Assembly: GCA_015680685.1 (NCBI GenBank)
Contig: MNCI01029440.1
Coordinates: 54,374 to 118,373, forward strand
Origin: Gnetum montanum
Lineage: Eukaryota; Streptophyta; Gnetopsida; Gnetales; Gnetaceae
DNA length: 64,000 nt
Direction of reading: 5' to 3'
A program made the translations under genes and the position numbers. Position 1 is the first letter of the stretch. The number at the start of each line of letters is the position of its first letter. Below, in pieces: positions 1 to 12,479 of the stretch. The notes beneath the pieces are model-generated. The model was given only the letters and a program-made list of their open reading frames with translations, did not search any database and had not been told where the DNA came from.

Positions 1-600
1 ATTAGCATATGTGTTGGGAAGTGCACGATCCATAGAGTGCATGTCGATGATGGTGTAGTAACAAATGTAGTTCTGTACTCTATCATTGACAAGCAGGCCT
101 AGAAGATGAAGTCAGGCCAACCAAAACCACATGCCTAAAATCCTTCAATGGAACATGCATCAATATCATGGGTATAATCAAGTTAGCCTTCATGGTAGGA
201 GAGAAATTCCCCATTAGTCTAGATTGCATTATCATAGAGGGGATGCCAGGCTTTAACCTGATCTTGGGTAGGCCTTGGCTAGCCTAACTATGGGCCATCT
301 CCTCTCCTATTCACCAAGAATTTCACCTTCCATATGAAGTTGGTCAAGTTATCATCCATAATGATAACATCCCCCCATTGGCTACCCATAACATACACAT
401 GGAACAAGTTTTGGAGGTGGAGTTTCTTGGTGATACACTTGCAACAACCAATGCAATGCCTAAGGCTAACACACCCAAATGAGTAGTTGAAGCCAATAGC
501 CTCCCAAGGGACCTTAAGCCTTGCATGCCCACTAATTGATGCCAAATTAGGAAGCAACTACATGACCAAGACTTTTCCTTAGCCAAAAATGCACTAAGCA
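1..600 (+). pseudogene. Element A: end of gag-PR (retroviral-type aspartic protease), Tat-like
   Basis: Translated in shifting frames, the segment gives the end of an LTR-retrotransposon protease: a VDDG-type active-site stretch near 45-60, LKSFNGTC near 135-165, then MPGFNLILGRPWLA near 243-285. The order and wording match the protease at 41950-42300 (element G) and, on the other strand, 9950-10300 (element F). The final KQLHD-type peptide near 550-570 is also shared by all three, which marks one family. The frame has internal stops and the start lies outside the window. The protease would process the Gag-Pol polyprotein inside the virus-like particle; here it is dead. Minus-strand open frames over 288-600 are shadows. 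Confidence 0.75.
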
Positions 601-872
601 CCTACTTACCTTTTACCTCTACTTCCAATGTATTTTTCACTTTCATTTCCATTGCACTAGCCTAAGGATTTACATTTTGCCTACTTACTTAGATCATGCA
701 TTTCATTTTATTCACACATTTTTTACTTTGTTTATGCATCCATCCACTTATCTTATACATTGCATCTAAAAAACATCAAAAAACACATAGAAAAGCATAA
801 AACTACAAAAGCACATGGCCCAAAATGACCTTAAACTATCATTCTAGCCTGAAAAATCCTAAAACTATTGCT
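601..872 (+). repeat. Element A: linker with a remnant of the module-spacer repeat
   Basis: After the protease comes an AT-rich linker with a TTTACATTTT motif near 668-680, like the linker after the G protease. At about 815-872 there are two imperfect units of the form 'catggcccaaaatgacc' + 'ttaaacta', the same core that forms tandem blocks at 42810-43085, 48250-48760 and 52335-52605 in G. In A this is the only repeat block, and it is followed directly by the 3' untranslated region. No RT, RNase H, integrase or antisense gene lies between. Confidence 0.6.
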
Positions 873-1462
873 TTTGGCATTTTTTCCTTCACTTATGCAT
901 TTTAGCTCTGCTTATGATAGGTGCCACTTGATGGTGTTGTCCTACAAATGCGACATAGTTGCCTCTAAGAAAATATGATGCACAGTTCACCTGGTAATGC
1001 AAAAAAAAAAGGGGGTAAAAAATAAAGAAAAGAGAAGAAAGAAAAAGGAAAAGGAAATAGGACAATTCAAGTACCCAAGACAAATGGCATAGTTGTCATT
1101 TCTCAACTAGTCCGACTGTGGATTGACCATCTCAAAAGCACTTCAACGAGAGGTCAAAATCCAAAGGGTAGGATACCTTCACATGCTAACTCCCTCACAA
1201 GCACTCCAATGAGGGATCATGTTATGGCAACAAGTCATCATGATGTCACATTACATAGCTATCCATTCTATCCATTGTTCCTTAACCCATCTCCCAGAAC
1301 TATTTCATACCATGCTTCATTTATTTGGCACTCTCAAGTATAGCAAAGCATCATCCAAGTGGACACTAAAAAATAGTGTTGGTGTCATGTGCATTGTGGT
1401 GCTTTGAATTCTTTGTCGACATCTCTCAGCTCAATACTCCAAACATCAACAAACAGGATCAA
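873..1462 (+). other. Element A: 3' untranslated region up to the 3' LTR
   Basis: Non-coding. It contains a purine-rich tract at about 1008-1062 and then about 380 bp that can be aligned to 53660-54051 of element G: the shared 'gagaggtcaaa', 'ctcacaagcac', 'agcatcatc' and 'gacatctctc' blocks occur in the same order. The last bases before the LTR (about 1447-1462) are the expected place of the polypurine tract. The short open frames here are chance. Confidence 0.65.
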
Positions 1463-3284
1463 TGAAACACCACTAATTTTAGGCTCTTACAATTCAATGG
1501 TAGATTTTTCTAAGTGTTAAAACTTGGGCAAAATTTTTCTAAGTTTGGTATCACACTATGCAGTGTAGATAATGTAGCACACTGGGAGTCCAAAACTTTT
1601 CTAAGTCTATTTACTATGCTTCCTTGAACAATCCACATAGCACATGTTTCCAATGCCATTTTTGCATAAATGTCAAGCTAGAAGTAGTCAAAAGGACACT
1701 AAGGATGGACAAAATAGTTTGGGAAATTTTCTATCCCCTAGACCATCAAACTTGGTACACTCTTTAGCTTGTTTAGCTTGACACATGTCCTAGTTGGTAG
1801 TCCATGTAAGTACTAGGCCAGGAGTTGTCAGAAGTGCTCACCATGGAAAAAATAGTTTGGCAAATTTTCTATTTTTTTTGCCTATTATTCTTTGCTTTGT
1901 TTCACAGCATAGATAGTGTAGCACAAGTTTTAGGGCCAAAATTTTTCAAAGTGTTGGAGAAGAATTCTATCAAGCTATCTGGGAATGGAAGATGCATTTG
2001 ATAATTTTTTGGCTTTTGAGGTCACTAGTCCTACTTCACCTCCAGAATGTGGTCAAGATGCCATGAAGAAACATTGTAAATTTTGGCAAAATTCATCAAC
2101 ATGGTGTTGCTACACTCTGCTATGCTGCACAACGTAGACAACGTAACAAGCCAAAATCTACAAAAAATTTCTAAGTGTTCATGTTATGCTCTACTACACT
2201 ATGCAACATAGACAACATAACACTTGGGAAATTCCTTTGAATGCCTCTAGAAGCACTTAGAATTTAGCATTGACCTTCATTTTAGCTTTGGCATCTCTCT
2301 AGTGGCTAAGATTAGCAATTTTCTTTATTTTGCATTGCATATTGATTTCGAAAATTATCCCTATACTTGACCCTACTCGAAAGAGGGGGAAGACATAGTC
2401 CTAGAGCATAAGCTTCAAGTTCCATTTTTTTTGGCATTGTTTGTAGGTACATGGTAGTCCCTTAGACTTTCACACATGCAGTCCAGGTAATGTGGTCATA
2501 GTTTGAAAAATTCTCAGTTCTTGTTCTTTCCCTACAAAGCATGACACCATTGAGCTTGACACTTAGATCTTGATACTTTGAGCGTAGCATGTCAGTGTGA
2601 CTTGTTCACACCCATGCTACATGGGATCTAGGCCATGTGGTATTCAGTCCACACCTCACATCAACCCTAGCTCTATAAATACCCCAACAATTAGCATTTT
2701 AGTGGTTGGTGGTTGTGGTTAATGATCGGTGAAATCACTCTAAGTGTTAGGCATTAGAGCATCCTTAGCATCTTCATCACTCCCACACTTGAGCATTGCG
2801 ACCCATAACCCACATAGCATGAAAACTGTAAGCTTGATAAGTCTAGCCCCTCTTATAGCTACTAGCACTGCATCCACAATGTCCAAGAGATTGTGATCAC
2901 ACTACCACACTACCTTGGTGTGCCTGTCTGATACGACATACTAATTTTATACACTGTTTAGTCAAGAGCTACATTCCACAATCTTTGGGTGATGCATTTC
3001 TTCACCTAAACTCTTGTTTCATTTTTATTCAGCATTTTGTTTCAAATTTGAGCATAATTTCGTATGTCTTCTACTACTAATAAGCATGCTTGCTTGTTCA
3101 TGATACCATTTTCAAGCTTTTGGAAATGGTTATTATCACACCACGTAAGTCCCTGTTTGATTGCCTAGACTATTGAAGGCACCTTGTTTCTATTTTATCT
3201 AGCATGACCCTCCCATAGGCTTGGGGTTAAGCTGTACGCACGATGACCTCTTAGTGTTCTATCCACTGAGGTTTTTTGACATCA
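1463..3284 (+). mobile_element. Element A: 3' LTR
   Basis: Begins TGAAACACCA, exactly like both LTRs of element G (37729 and 54052), and stays alignable to the G 3' LTR to its end near 3281-3284. Shared landmarks are the 'agcatgaccctcc' and 'gtgttctatccactgag' blocks just before the end. It is 1.82 kb against 2.23 kb in G. It carries degraded GCTAC/GTAGC motifs (about 1555-1580, 1905-1925, 2105-2150, 2185-2225) and a TATA box. The exact last base is uncertain by a few positions, and the matching 5' LTR is outside the window, so no target duplication can be checked. Confidence 0.8.
2674..2681 (+). promoter_or_regulatory. TATA box of the element A LTR
   Basis: CTCTATAAATACCCC, in the same LTR context as 39361-39368 and 55698-55705. 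It is the likely core promoter for genomic transcription of the element and marks the U3/R side. Confidence 0.7.
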
Positions 3285-5793
3285 TAGTAAACATGCCTTA
3301 AATCCAATACCATATATCTATCAATGCAAAGAATATCCAAACACACAACCATCATAAAAATCATGAAGCTACTAATTCATAGACATGCCAAAACCCCAAT
3401 GCCACACAATTATCTAATAAGAATGGGATAAATCCATATGACCATTGCAACTATCCAAATCCAATATCCATCCACTCCACCCATCAACTAAACAAACAAG
3501 GAGGCTAGCACATACTACACTCAATGTCAATGTGTATCAAGTTTTCATGAATACCTTCTATTTTTCAATACAAATTTTTTAATAAAATATCACATTACCA
3601 TGAAATTGGATTTATTATTACTCTCAATGAATTAAGGTTATCCCTATGGATACCTCACCAAGATTCAAATGAAGGTGATCCTTGCAAATACCCCACCAGG
3701 GTTCCTAAACAAATCAATTCTAGAGGTATCCCTATAGATACCCACCTCTAGAATTCTGGAAGTGTCTAACAAGACCAATGAGTCATGGATCATCCTATCC
3801 TACTAGATGGGACCCATAGTGAGAGCCACACTAGTGCATTGATAGTGGAGGTCAATAAAAAAATCATCTCTAGGAAGCCTCATCTCCAACTAGCCACACA
3901 GTTGGTGCTAGCTCCATCATCCAATCACATAGAAAATAATCAAACCATATCATCATCTAGCCATCTCACAATGGTGAACTAACATTTATGGTGGAGGAAC
4001 TCAAAAACAAATGGAAAATCAATCCAACATATGGAAATTGCAACAATTCCAATGGACTAAGTGTCCAACAAGATCCAATCAACCAAGGTTCCAAGACATA
4101 TTCAAGGTATCCAAAACCTCCAAAATATCAACACTCATTCATAATACCATGCCTAAAAAATACATTTTCCAAATATCCATAGATTCACAATCAATTAAAA
4201 TTCAAATCCTTTCAACAATAACTCCAAAAGAAGACATAGGAACACAAGGATCAAAAATAGAAAATGATTCTCAAGTTAAAATTTACTAGATGTTAAGCAA
4301 ACTAAACAACCATAAATGAAACTCCCATGACTCACATAACCCATTAATTTTGTCATAATTAATGATTTATTTGAAATTTAATATCAATACCTAGTTACTA
4401 TAAAAATATTTAAACAATTACAAATTCAAAGCTATAGATATCAGTCCAACATCTCAAATAATTAGAAATAGACATAGAATAAGTGTCTAATAGTAAATTT
4501 CTAATATGTAAATTGAAATAGAACCTTTACCACTAATTCCACTTCTGCTAAGAAATTAACATCTAAGGCTAACTATCATAAAAATTTCAAGAGAAAATTC
4601 TCTATATATAAGAGTTTATAAATAGATGAATCTCTCTATTATTTCTTGCATAATTTTAGATAGCTCTCAATGATGGGATGATAAATCTTTTTATATAGCT
4701 TTAATTTCAGTGATTTTACCTATAACTAGCTCCTATTAGAAATATTTCTAACATATCAAAAATTTAGAATTAGATCTATAAAAAATACTAAGATATAACC
4801 TTAACTTCAGACCCTACTAAAATTACTGTGATTTTGGATAGTGTAGAAAGAATGACCCATAATGCCTGATCTACCATAAATTTTTATTTGAGTCATTCAC
4901 GAAAGTTGTAGATAATTACATGAGAAATCCAGAAATAGGTAGGTATATAGATAGTAATTATATTCAACTATACAAAGAGATATGAGTATTCTATAGAGCT
5001 CTATATAGATCATCCTAAACCCTTCGAAGTGCAAGATTCATAGAAAGTACATTAAATTAAGAAAAACAAAAAATTTATAACTAAAACTCTAAATATAGAA
5101 TGTTGCAGCATAACACATCATAAATATACTAGATCTACAAAATTTGACATTAATTAAAAATAAAACCCAACCCCAATCAATGCAAAAACCTGGTGAACTG
5201 ACACAACCATGAAAAGGGGGCCAATATTACTAACTTGGATGTTGATAGCTTATGCTAATTGAGTCTTTCCACATGCTACCTAGACCAGTAATCTCCTCAC
5301 ACTCCTCCAACTAAGAAGACATCTAACCCAAGAGCTATGAAACCAAGAATGCTTTCGATTAAGGGAGTAGGTAATACTTAAAGGCTTCTTCCCAACTTCA
5401 TCTACCCCCAACCCATGTGACCCAGGTACCCTCTCTCATCTACCCCCAAGACCCATGTTACTCATCTATATTTATTCCCTTTAATAAAACCAATAAAAAA
5501 GTAAAATTAAAATTAAAAATTACATTATTAAATCACATGTCATGCAATCATAGCCATCATAGCCATACCATGCCCATGTCATAGCCTTGATGAGAACTTG
5601 CCACAATTCTTTGACCTGGTTAGTGCACACCAATGATTGGTAAAAATCATTAATCATGCATAATGGTAAACATGAGAAATAATAATTTATCATATGTTAA
5701 TAAAAATTAATTATTCATATATGAAAAAATTAATATATATTATTAACCATCCATAATAATTCTAAAGCCTCTACTAAAATATGGGTTGTTACA
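3285..5793. other. Unassigned AT-rich sequence, probably repeat-derived
   Basis: I see no coding region I can support. About 3640-3760 has a short repeated pattern ('tatccctatggatacc', 'tatccctatagatacc'). The stretch ends with 'gggttgttaca' at about 5783-5793, which looks like the end of a plant LTR, but I could not find its start or a partner. The open frames at 3785-4289 have no recognisable domain. Confidence 0.4.
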
Positions 5794-5814
5794 AAGAGGC
5801 AATAAATTTATTTT

Positions 5815-6190
5815 CTAGTTTGGGAAACCTCAGTGTTTTTACATTTCATCCATCATAAACATAGCATTTTTTTCTTTTCTTGGTTCTCTAGGTCAACATT
5901 TATGGTTTCCTTTGGTCCTAGGAACTAGTGTTTTTGCTTTCCTTATCTTTGATAAGCAGCAATTTTTCTATCCTTACCTTGTAGGGAAGTGTTTTTATAA
6001 TTTTGATGTCTTCAAGACCAGAATTTTTGTAATTATTGATCTTAGAGACCAATATTTTTATAATTCTTAGTCTTGGAGCCTAGGGATTTTATAGTTCTTG
6101 GCCTAGAAATCCAACATTTTTGTAATTCCTAGTCTTGAAAGTCAGTGTTTTCTATTTTCTTGCTACTACAAGTCCCAACATTTTGGTTTT
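5815..6190. repeat. Imperfect T-rich tandem repeat, about 45-50 bp unit
   Basis: Roughly six to eight degenerate units of the form 'agtgtttttataatt' + 'cttgatcttgagacc' (for example near 5830, 5925, 5990, 6030, 6055, 6115 and 6150). Its place, between the antisense gene and where RT should be, matches the second spacer repeat of element G (48250-48760), though the sequence is different. Confidence 0.6.
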
Positions 6191-6782
6191 GGCTATGTGT
6201 TTTATTTTATTTTTTGTGTTAAAGATCCCTTAAAAACTATTTGGTAAAATGTACAAGTCCATTTAGGTTTGTTCTATGATGTTTTGTATTTTTGTGTTCT
6301 AATGGTTGGTTGATTCGTTTGCAGGCTTATGTTAAGGATGATCCTTGTTATGATAGAGCTAGTGGACATACTATGGTTTTCGAGAATGGTGTTGCCAAAT
6401 AGTTCTATGTCCAACAAGAATCTCTATGAGAGATCTCATGTATGGTTTAGGCCCAGAACTAAGGATTTCCTATTGTATCTACTATAGAACCTTAGTGTGT
6501 GATAATATGATTACATTTGGCTACAGACATCTTTATTGTAATTGTAGAGAAAATTTTAGTGAGATCCTCAAATTATATTTTAGAACATATTTAATATGAT
6601 CCCATGGCTTTCATGTAATTGAAGCATCATGGAACTACATACTCTACAATAATTCTTCAATTGTCCCACATTTGAAAGATTCTAGCATACTCATAATGTA
6701 ATGCTGATAACACTTTATTGTTGGGTCATAAGCCAATAAATTTATTCCAAAATCCCTTAGGAAATATCTACATGTTAGAGGG

Positions 6783-6861
6783 GTAAGATTTCATGTAATC
6801 CAACATGTTTATGTTTACTTTTTATGGTCACTTATTTGACTTACTTTATGTGTTGCTATAG
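6783..6861 (+). other. Intron in the F antisense gene (79 bp, GT-AG)
   Basis: Donor GTAAGATT at 6783 and acceptor TGCTATAG ending at 6861, T-rich inside. It splits a glycine codon as GG|G, giving RG|FRVQ. The G copy has an intron at the same codon and phase (46441-46357). Confidence 0.75.
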
Positions 6862-7850
6862 GTTTCGTGTTCAGAGGGAAAGACTAGCTGCAAATGACTA
6901 GAACTTGCCTTTGGCCCATATAGTCTTAGATAAGTTCACTAAAGGAGATAAAATTAGAGTGAAAGTGATAAACCAACTTGGCATAGAGGCTATGAGGTAC
7001 AAGATGTACTAATTTCTGGTGCATCAATGATGTATGGTTGTCAACTACATCCATGATTTATGGGATCTTCCAAACTATGGCATGTGGGCATCAGTTCATT
7101 TGAAAACTTTGGATTTGCCTACTAAATTAAGTGTGATTAATTTTCATTTTTATTATTTATATATTTATGATTTTTCATGGTTTATTTTGGTTACATCTTA
7201 ATGATTTATGACTTGAAAGGGTAACCAAGTTTTTGTCCAAATAGATTTCATAAGGATGTCTACCATTATCATGATTAGTTCTAGTTGAACTAAAGAGAAG
7301 ATACTTCTCAAATGGGGTGACGTGGACAAGGCCCAAGAATGGTTTTCCAATAAAGGTTTGGAAGAAATCTAGTAGAGGATATTGGATATAGGCTTGTTTA
7401 ATTTGTTTATGCATGAAGGCTAATGGAGCTAATAGGAAACATCTAGCTAGAAGGATATTGGATTATGTATGAAGGCTAAGGAAGCTAATAGGAAACAAAT
7501 AAAACATCCCAGAATTGAGGCAAATGTTTTGGTATAGAGTAAATAGGAGCCATGACCCAAGTTAGAAATAAAACTGAAGAATGTGTAACAAGTTTTGGAT
7601 GGTACATATGTTTACTTTTTATTTGTTATATTTATCTGTTGGATGAACTATTTATTAATTTTCTATTTTATGGCTTCATGTGTAGACAACTAGCAAGAAT
7701 CATTGGAAAGGACTACGTCAGAGAAAGCACAACATAAGAAAGAAGAGTAGTGGATGGACAAGGAAATAAATGATGCTCTAATATCTATCTTCCTAGATGA
7801 TCTTCCTATAGATGGTGGCTCTTTGATGGACATTTCTCATAATTTTACTA

Positions 7851-7917
7851 GTAAGAACTTAATGTTTATTCTTAGATATATTGACATTTTTTGTATTTTG
7901 TTTTATTTTTATTGTAG
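7851..7917 (+). other. Intron in the F antisense gene (67 bp, GT-AG)
   Basis: Donor GTAAGAAC at 7851 and acceptor TTTTATTGTAG ending at 7917. It lies about 100 bp before the LNKVEFMRG exon, as the intron 44535-44452 does in element G. Confidence 0.6.
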
Positions 7918-8092
7918 ACATGTTTGTATTGGCTAAAATGACTATTTAGGTGGTGGGTAAGAGCTGAAGCTCCTGATGAAATATCTACATTTTAATATAA
8001 GATTTGGATTGAAGTGCTCAACAAGGTGGAATTTATGAGAGGGGTCATGGATGACATGGTAAATAGGCTATAACAGCTAGAACCAAGTGTTG

Positions 8093-8220
8093 GTAAGAAA
8101 TTTTGTAATTTTCTTTTTGTGTTTTAAGTTTTTAAGTTTTCATGTTTTCATCTTTTATTGTATTTATAAGTTTTATGGATTTTATACCTATTTTTTTGTT
8201 GTGCTATGGTATCCTTCAAG
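8093..8220 (+). other. Intron in the F antisense gene (about 128 bp, donor well supported)
   Basis: Donor GTAAGAAA at 8093 directly after the codons for PSV and the first base of glycine. The G copy has its donor at the matching place (PDI + G, 44310), same phase. The acceptor is chosen as CTTCAAG ending at 8220. The downstream frame then needs a one-base shift, so the acceptor is less sure. Confidence 0.55.
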
Positions 8221-9479
8221 ATTTGGTAGAATTCCATGGAACATGTTGAGTTTGATGAACCTCCAATTTTTCCACTCAAGTATGCCATGTGCCTAGGAAG
8301 TTGTATGAAGGACTAAAAAGTCTATTGCATCATGTGTAGAATTATTTTGGGAGTCCTAGTAATTTAATGAGTTTATGTGGAAGAATCTCATGGCCATAAA
8401 AGAATAAGTTAAGAACTTTCTAATGACATTTAGAGCCTTCAAGATCATATGAAGATCATGGAGGCTCATGTAGCTAATAGGGATTCCTTGAGAACCAAGG
8501 AAATTGAGTGGGCATCATACTAGTGTACTATATAGGGAAGATTTTCCATAGCTAAGAGTAGCCTAGAAACAGATGTGAAGATAGATACCATGATTCACAA
8601 GACACAAGAGTGAATTGAATACTATGCTTATGTGTTTGAGTAGGGCAAGGGGCAAAAGGTATACATGAGGTAGTACAAGGAGGAGAAAGAAAGTTGCCAG
8701 AAGTCATGGATGTCAAATGCTATCAAGAGACATTCACTAGAGATGTTTATAAAGGGCATAATGGCTAATGATTTTTCAGGCTATTTAGGAAATTAGTAGT
8801 TGTGCTTGAGTCTCCTACTTCTCAAAATATGACTACATCTAGGAATACCTCCATAGCCAATTTTTCTCTTGGTGCACATGAGTGGACTGATTTAGAGTAG
8901 GAGAGCATTCTAGATGAAGATTACGTGGATTGCATCAATTGAGATCACATGAGTGAGGAAGATATACTCCACAGATTTTAGGTTGGGCTTCCAAAGTTTT
9001 CTCCTAAGAATATTGCTTCTAATTCTTTGAAGGTTCATAAATTTGAGCTTTTTTGTTGTTATTTTGGCTTTAATTAGGTTTTTTTAGGGTTTCTAGTGTT
9101 AATAATGGTTGTGTATTTACTTGTTTTGTTTACAAGCCCTAGGCAACAATAGTGATGATGATGGTGTAGGTAGTGTTCCTCCTCCTCATTCTATGGATTG
9201 ATTAAGATACTGATGCACATGGTACATTCTGATATATTTGTGTGTTATGTGTACTAGTTTTATATTATTGTTTTATTATCCTTCATGGCTTCATAGATGA
9301 TGTATTGTTTACTTTGAAATTGTTTCATTATAGCTACTTACTTGAGCTACTTGGTTATACTTTAGCCTATTATGTTATGTTCTAGTCTCATGCTGGTTAC
9401 AATTTTTTTTTATTTTCATGTCTTATGTATGTATATATATATTTTTATGTTTTTAGTAAAGCAGTAAGTGTATGCTAAG

Positions 9480-9650
9480 GATTAAAATAAAAGTAAAGTT
9501 AAAAATAATGTTGTAAAGCAAAAATCAAAGACATAATGCAATAAAGAAAAAGCCAAAAAATAGTGCAATAAAGCTAAATCTTTAAAAGAAAATATGCAAA
9601 TAAAAGTAACAAATTAGAAATAATGCAATAATGTAAATTGGCCACACTGT
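9480..9650 (-). repeat. Spacer of short AT-rich units between F protease and antisense gene
   Basis: Repeats of 'aataatgcaataaag'-like units. On the minus strand they read TTTACATTATTGCATT. The same kind of TTTACATT-rich spacer follows the protease in element G (42540-42770). Confidence 0.5.
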
Positions 9651-9699
9651 ATGTACAAAAAAGAAGGACACATCAATCATGTAATTGTTTCTTGATCTT

Positions 9700-10511
9700 T
9701 AATAGATCAGGAAACTCATAGGACTTTTTGTGCACAATTTGATATTCTCCATCTCCTTCACTCACAATGATAAATAGAAGTTCCTCCCATGTATCATTTA
9801 AGGTTTTATTATTAATAATTTTAGCATCATTAGGCTTACTTTTAACATTGGTTTTATTATTGGTAGTTGGAGTTTCCTCTTGAAACTCTACTTTAGATCA
9901 TTGGTCAATGTTAATGTTGTTAATTGAAACTAAAAATCCTTATATATTATGATTTGTCCATCCTGATAAGGTAAGTAGATTTTGTGGTGGGTGGGTGAAG
10001 AAATTACTCATAATTTTTCTAATCATGATAATCCTAGAATTAAGTTGAATCTAGGTGTTTCTTCAACTACTAGGAAGTTGGTACAAGTGAAAAACTATTC
10101 CCCAACTACAACGTCTAATGAGATTAGGCCCCTCACTACTAGTCATGATCCATTAAAGGATTTTAGTGTGTAAGTAGTGGTTTCCTAAATTTTTTTGACT
10201 AGTCCTAAATGTTTAACGATAGGTATGAGAATGAAGTTTGTTGTTTTTACATCATTGACATAAATATGATGAACTTTGTATTGACCAACACATATGATGC
10301 TAAAGAGTGGGACATGTTGCACTTTAATGCTTTGTGGATTGGTTTTAACTTTAGTATCATGAAACATTAGTATGGTGTCTTTTTCATCCTCTTTGAGTAG
10401 AGGTGGCATGATGATGGAGTGGATGAGTTCTTCACTACCAAGCATGTCTTCACTCATAGGGATGGATGTCAACATTTTGAATAATGCTTTGCAATGAGCA
10501 GGGGAAGTCAT
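9700..10511 (-). pseudogene. Element F: protease region of gag-PR
   Basis: Minus-strand frames give MTSPAHCKALFKMLTSIPM (10511 downward), then the active-site region IYVNDVKTTNFILIPIV, LKSFNGS (about 10160), ETPRFNLILGLS (about 10050) and TWEELLF (about 9790). Each has a counterpart at the same spacing in element G (41710-42450). The active-site DDG is changed to NDV. Frame breaks are frequent. The plus-strand open frame at 9982-10173 is a shadow. Confidence 0.7.
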
Positions 10512-12378
10512 GACTAGGTCATAAAGGCTTAATGAAATGGTTTTTTATTTTAATGAAAGTTTAACTTGTTCCATGGTTGTGACGAAGTATTTATCATTAG
10601 CATGTGATTTTTAAGCTTTGGTGACTTTGACCTCCTTCATTGTTTGTAAGACTTTTACTTCATGTTTTAACATGTGCTTTCTGGTCCCCTTGCTCTTAGC
10701 AAGTTTATGATTTTCTTCGGATTGACTAGTTGATGCAATTTGAGTAGTAGAATTCATAGGTATAGCTAAAATTATGGTAAGTTTTGGTGGACTAACCTTC
10801 TTCTAAACCTATTTTTAATTATTCTCTTTAGACTTAGGCTTTGCAATAGATACTTTTCATTACTTTGAGGATAATATCTTATTAGTTAATGGGGATGAAG
10901 TTGATGCATTGAGTACTAGTCATTATTGGCTTTAGCAGTTTCCTTAATGTTCTTGATTTTGGAAAAGGCTTGACTAAGTGATCATGGGTCTAGTAATAGA
11001 GTTTTAACTTAATCAAGTCATTAATTTTTCCCCTTGAAGATGGCTAAAAGTTTTCAAAGATAATTTCTAGAATCTCATTCAGTATTACATCCCATCTCTA
11101 AATAAAATTTTAAATTGGTTTGAGAGGCCCTTATATTACATTCATGAGTTGATCTAAAATTGTATTAGGTTTTAAGTTATAGTTAAATCGGTTTACAAAT
11201 TAAGTGATCAAGTCATCAAGTGAGGATATGGAACCTTTAGGTAACATTTGATACTAGTCTAAAGCTTTTATTAATAAGAACATAGGGAAGATTTGCAACA
11301 TTGTGGGGGGCCATGCTTGTAACAAGAGGCATTCAAAATAGAAGGTAATGAGATGCACCTTTGGATCTTCTTCACCATTGTATTTGATGAAGTGTGGGAT
11401 AGAGATGCCTATGGGTAATATTATTTTTTGCATAGTAGGGTTGATGGGATCATCTTGGTAAAAAATCATGACTTTTATGGTTTGCATAGTGCTTACTTTA
11501 AGCTTTCATAGCTCATAAGTAAGGTCTTTGATTATTTGAAAGGCTTGATCTAGGCTTTGTGGCATTCTGGAGGATTGCATTAGTGGCTATATGATTTTTT
11601 GTTTTGTAACAAATATTTATATTGATTGAAGAGGTCATGTAGTTACCATTGTAGGAGGAGCAAACTTTGAAAACCATGTTTACCCATGGACTTAAGGAAT
11701 GAAGGGAACACTAGGAATAAATGGGTTATGGGAAACATGTAGGACTTGAGGTTCTAAAAAGGAGCCTACTGAGATGAGAAATAGTGTTGCATAGAAGAAA
11801 CCATTGGTGGAGGCTAGGATAACATGGTAAAAGATGTTTATGTAAATGTGGAAGAAAATAGGGAAGTAGGTTGGGAGACATGGTTCAAGGAGGTTCCAAG
11901 GAGCATTTTATTCACTACCAAAATGAAATGCAGTGGGTTGGTCATTGTTGGGTTTAGGATTAATTGCTATAATGGTTCTTCTAGATGAGTATTAGTTTTG
12001 TAATATCCTCGAAATTCATCTCAATCCTCCTGGTCTTGTCCCAAAATAGCTTTCTCACTTCCCACAACCTCGTCATTGACATCCACCAATTGTGCTAACA
12101 TGTGTACGTATATCTCTAAAAGCTCTATGTGGTTGTACAAGGAAGGAATGTATTCCTTTCCTTTTTTATGAGTGAAGTTAAATTGGTGCTTGGAGTCTAG
12201 CTTTTTGCATATGATACATAAATCGACCTATATTTTTACATAGATGAAGCCATAATATTCTTCACTAATGTCAGCATGTGTTAGGTTTTAACCTGAACAC
12301 ATAAAAGACTAATGATTATTAATGAATACAAGGTGTTTTAGGTCATTAATTCTAGTAGAGTCCTAGTTTCTAGCCATG
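10512..12378 (-). pseudogene. Element F: gag (capsid precursor)
   Basis: A start codon candidate at 12378 opens a frame with MARN, continuing through KKLDSKHQFNFTHKKGKEY (about 12200) and MLAQLVDVNDEVVGSEKAIL (about 12095-12035). MQTIKVMIFYQDDPINP (11487 downward) is followed by a retrotransposon-Gag-type stretch with FVNRFNYNLKPNTILDQLM (about 11180-11120). The YQDDP...PHFIKYNGEEDP part matches element G gag (YHDDP...PEFTKYNEDDP, near 40270-40360). Stops and shifts are common. Gag forms the particle shell and binds RNA; here it is inactive. Confidence 0.7.
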
Positions 12379-12479
12379 TTGATGATGTATTATGATAGAT
12401 GGTTGATAAAAAGGGTATAAATTGTAGAGAACTAAGATATTGGTTGAAGGTAGCAGAAGCTTTAAGAGCATAAATGTGG

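Larger units (their letters stand above)
6325..9190 (+). pseudogene. Element F antisense gene: spliced, protein of unknown function
   Basis: Opposite in direction to F gag-PR. Read with GT-AG introns removed, it matches the minus-strand gene at 43252-48114 in element G. After the first intron the exon starts GFRVQRERL and continues with VINQLGIEAMRYKMY (G: VIEQLGLDFKTYPTKY). Near 8010-8070 it reads LNKVEFMRGVMDDMVNRL (G: LNKVTFMEGVVNDMINYL, 12 of 18 identical). Near 8600-8650 it has a YYAYVFE...GQK stretch (G: YSAKVYEWGQAQK). Near 8795-8880 a 26-residue block starting VVVLESP and ending FSLG aligns without gaps to G. A possible acidic last exon lies near 9140-9190. An exon may start after an acceptor at 6324. 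Many stops are present. F lacks about 1.3 kb of the middle seen in G. I do not recognise a domain family. Confidence 0.7.

Noticed and set aside
3285-5793. Solo LTR ending at 5793 (gggttgttaca)
   Set aside because: The end looks LTR-like, but I found no matching start, no partner copy and no flanking duplication (AAGAG follows; no suitable copy upstream).
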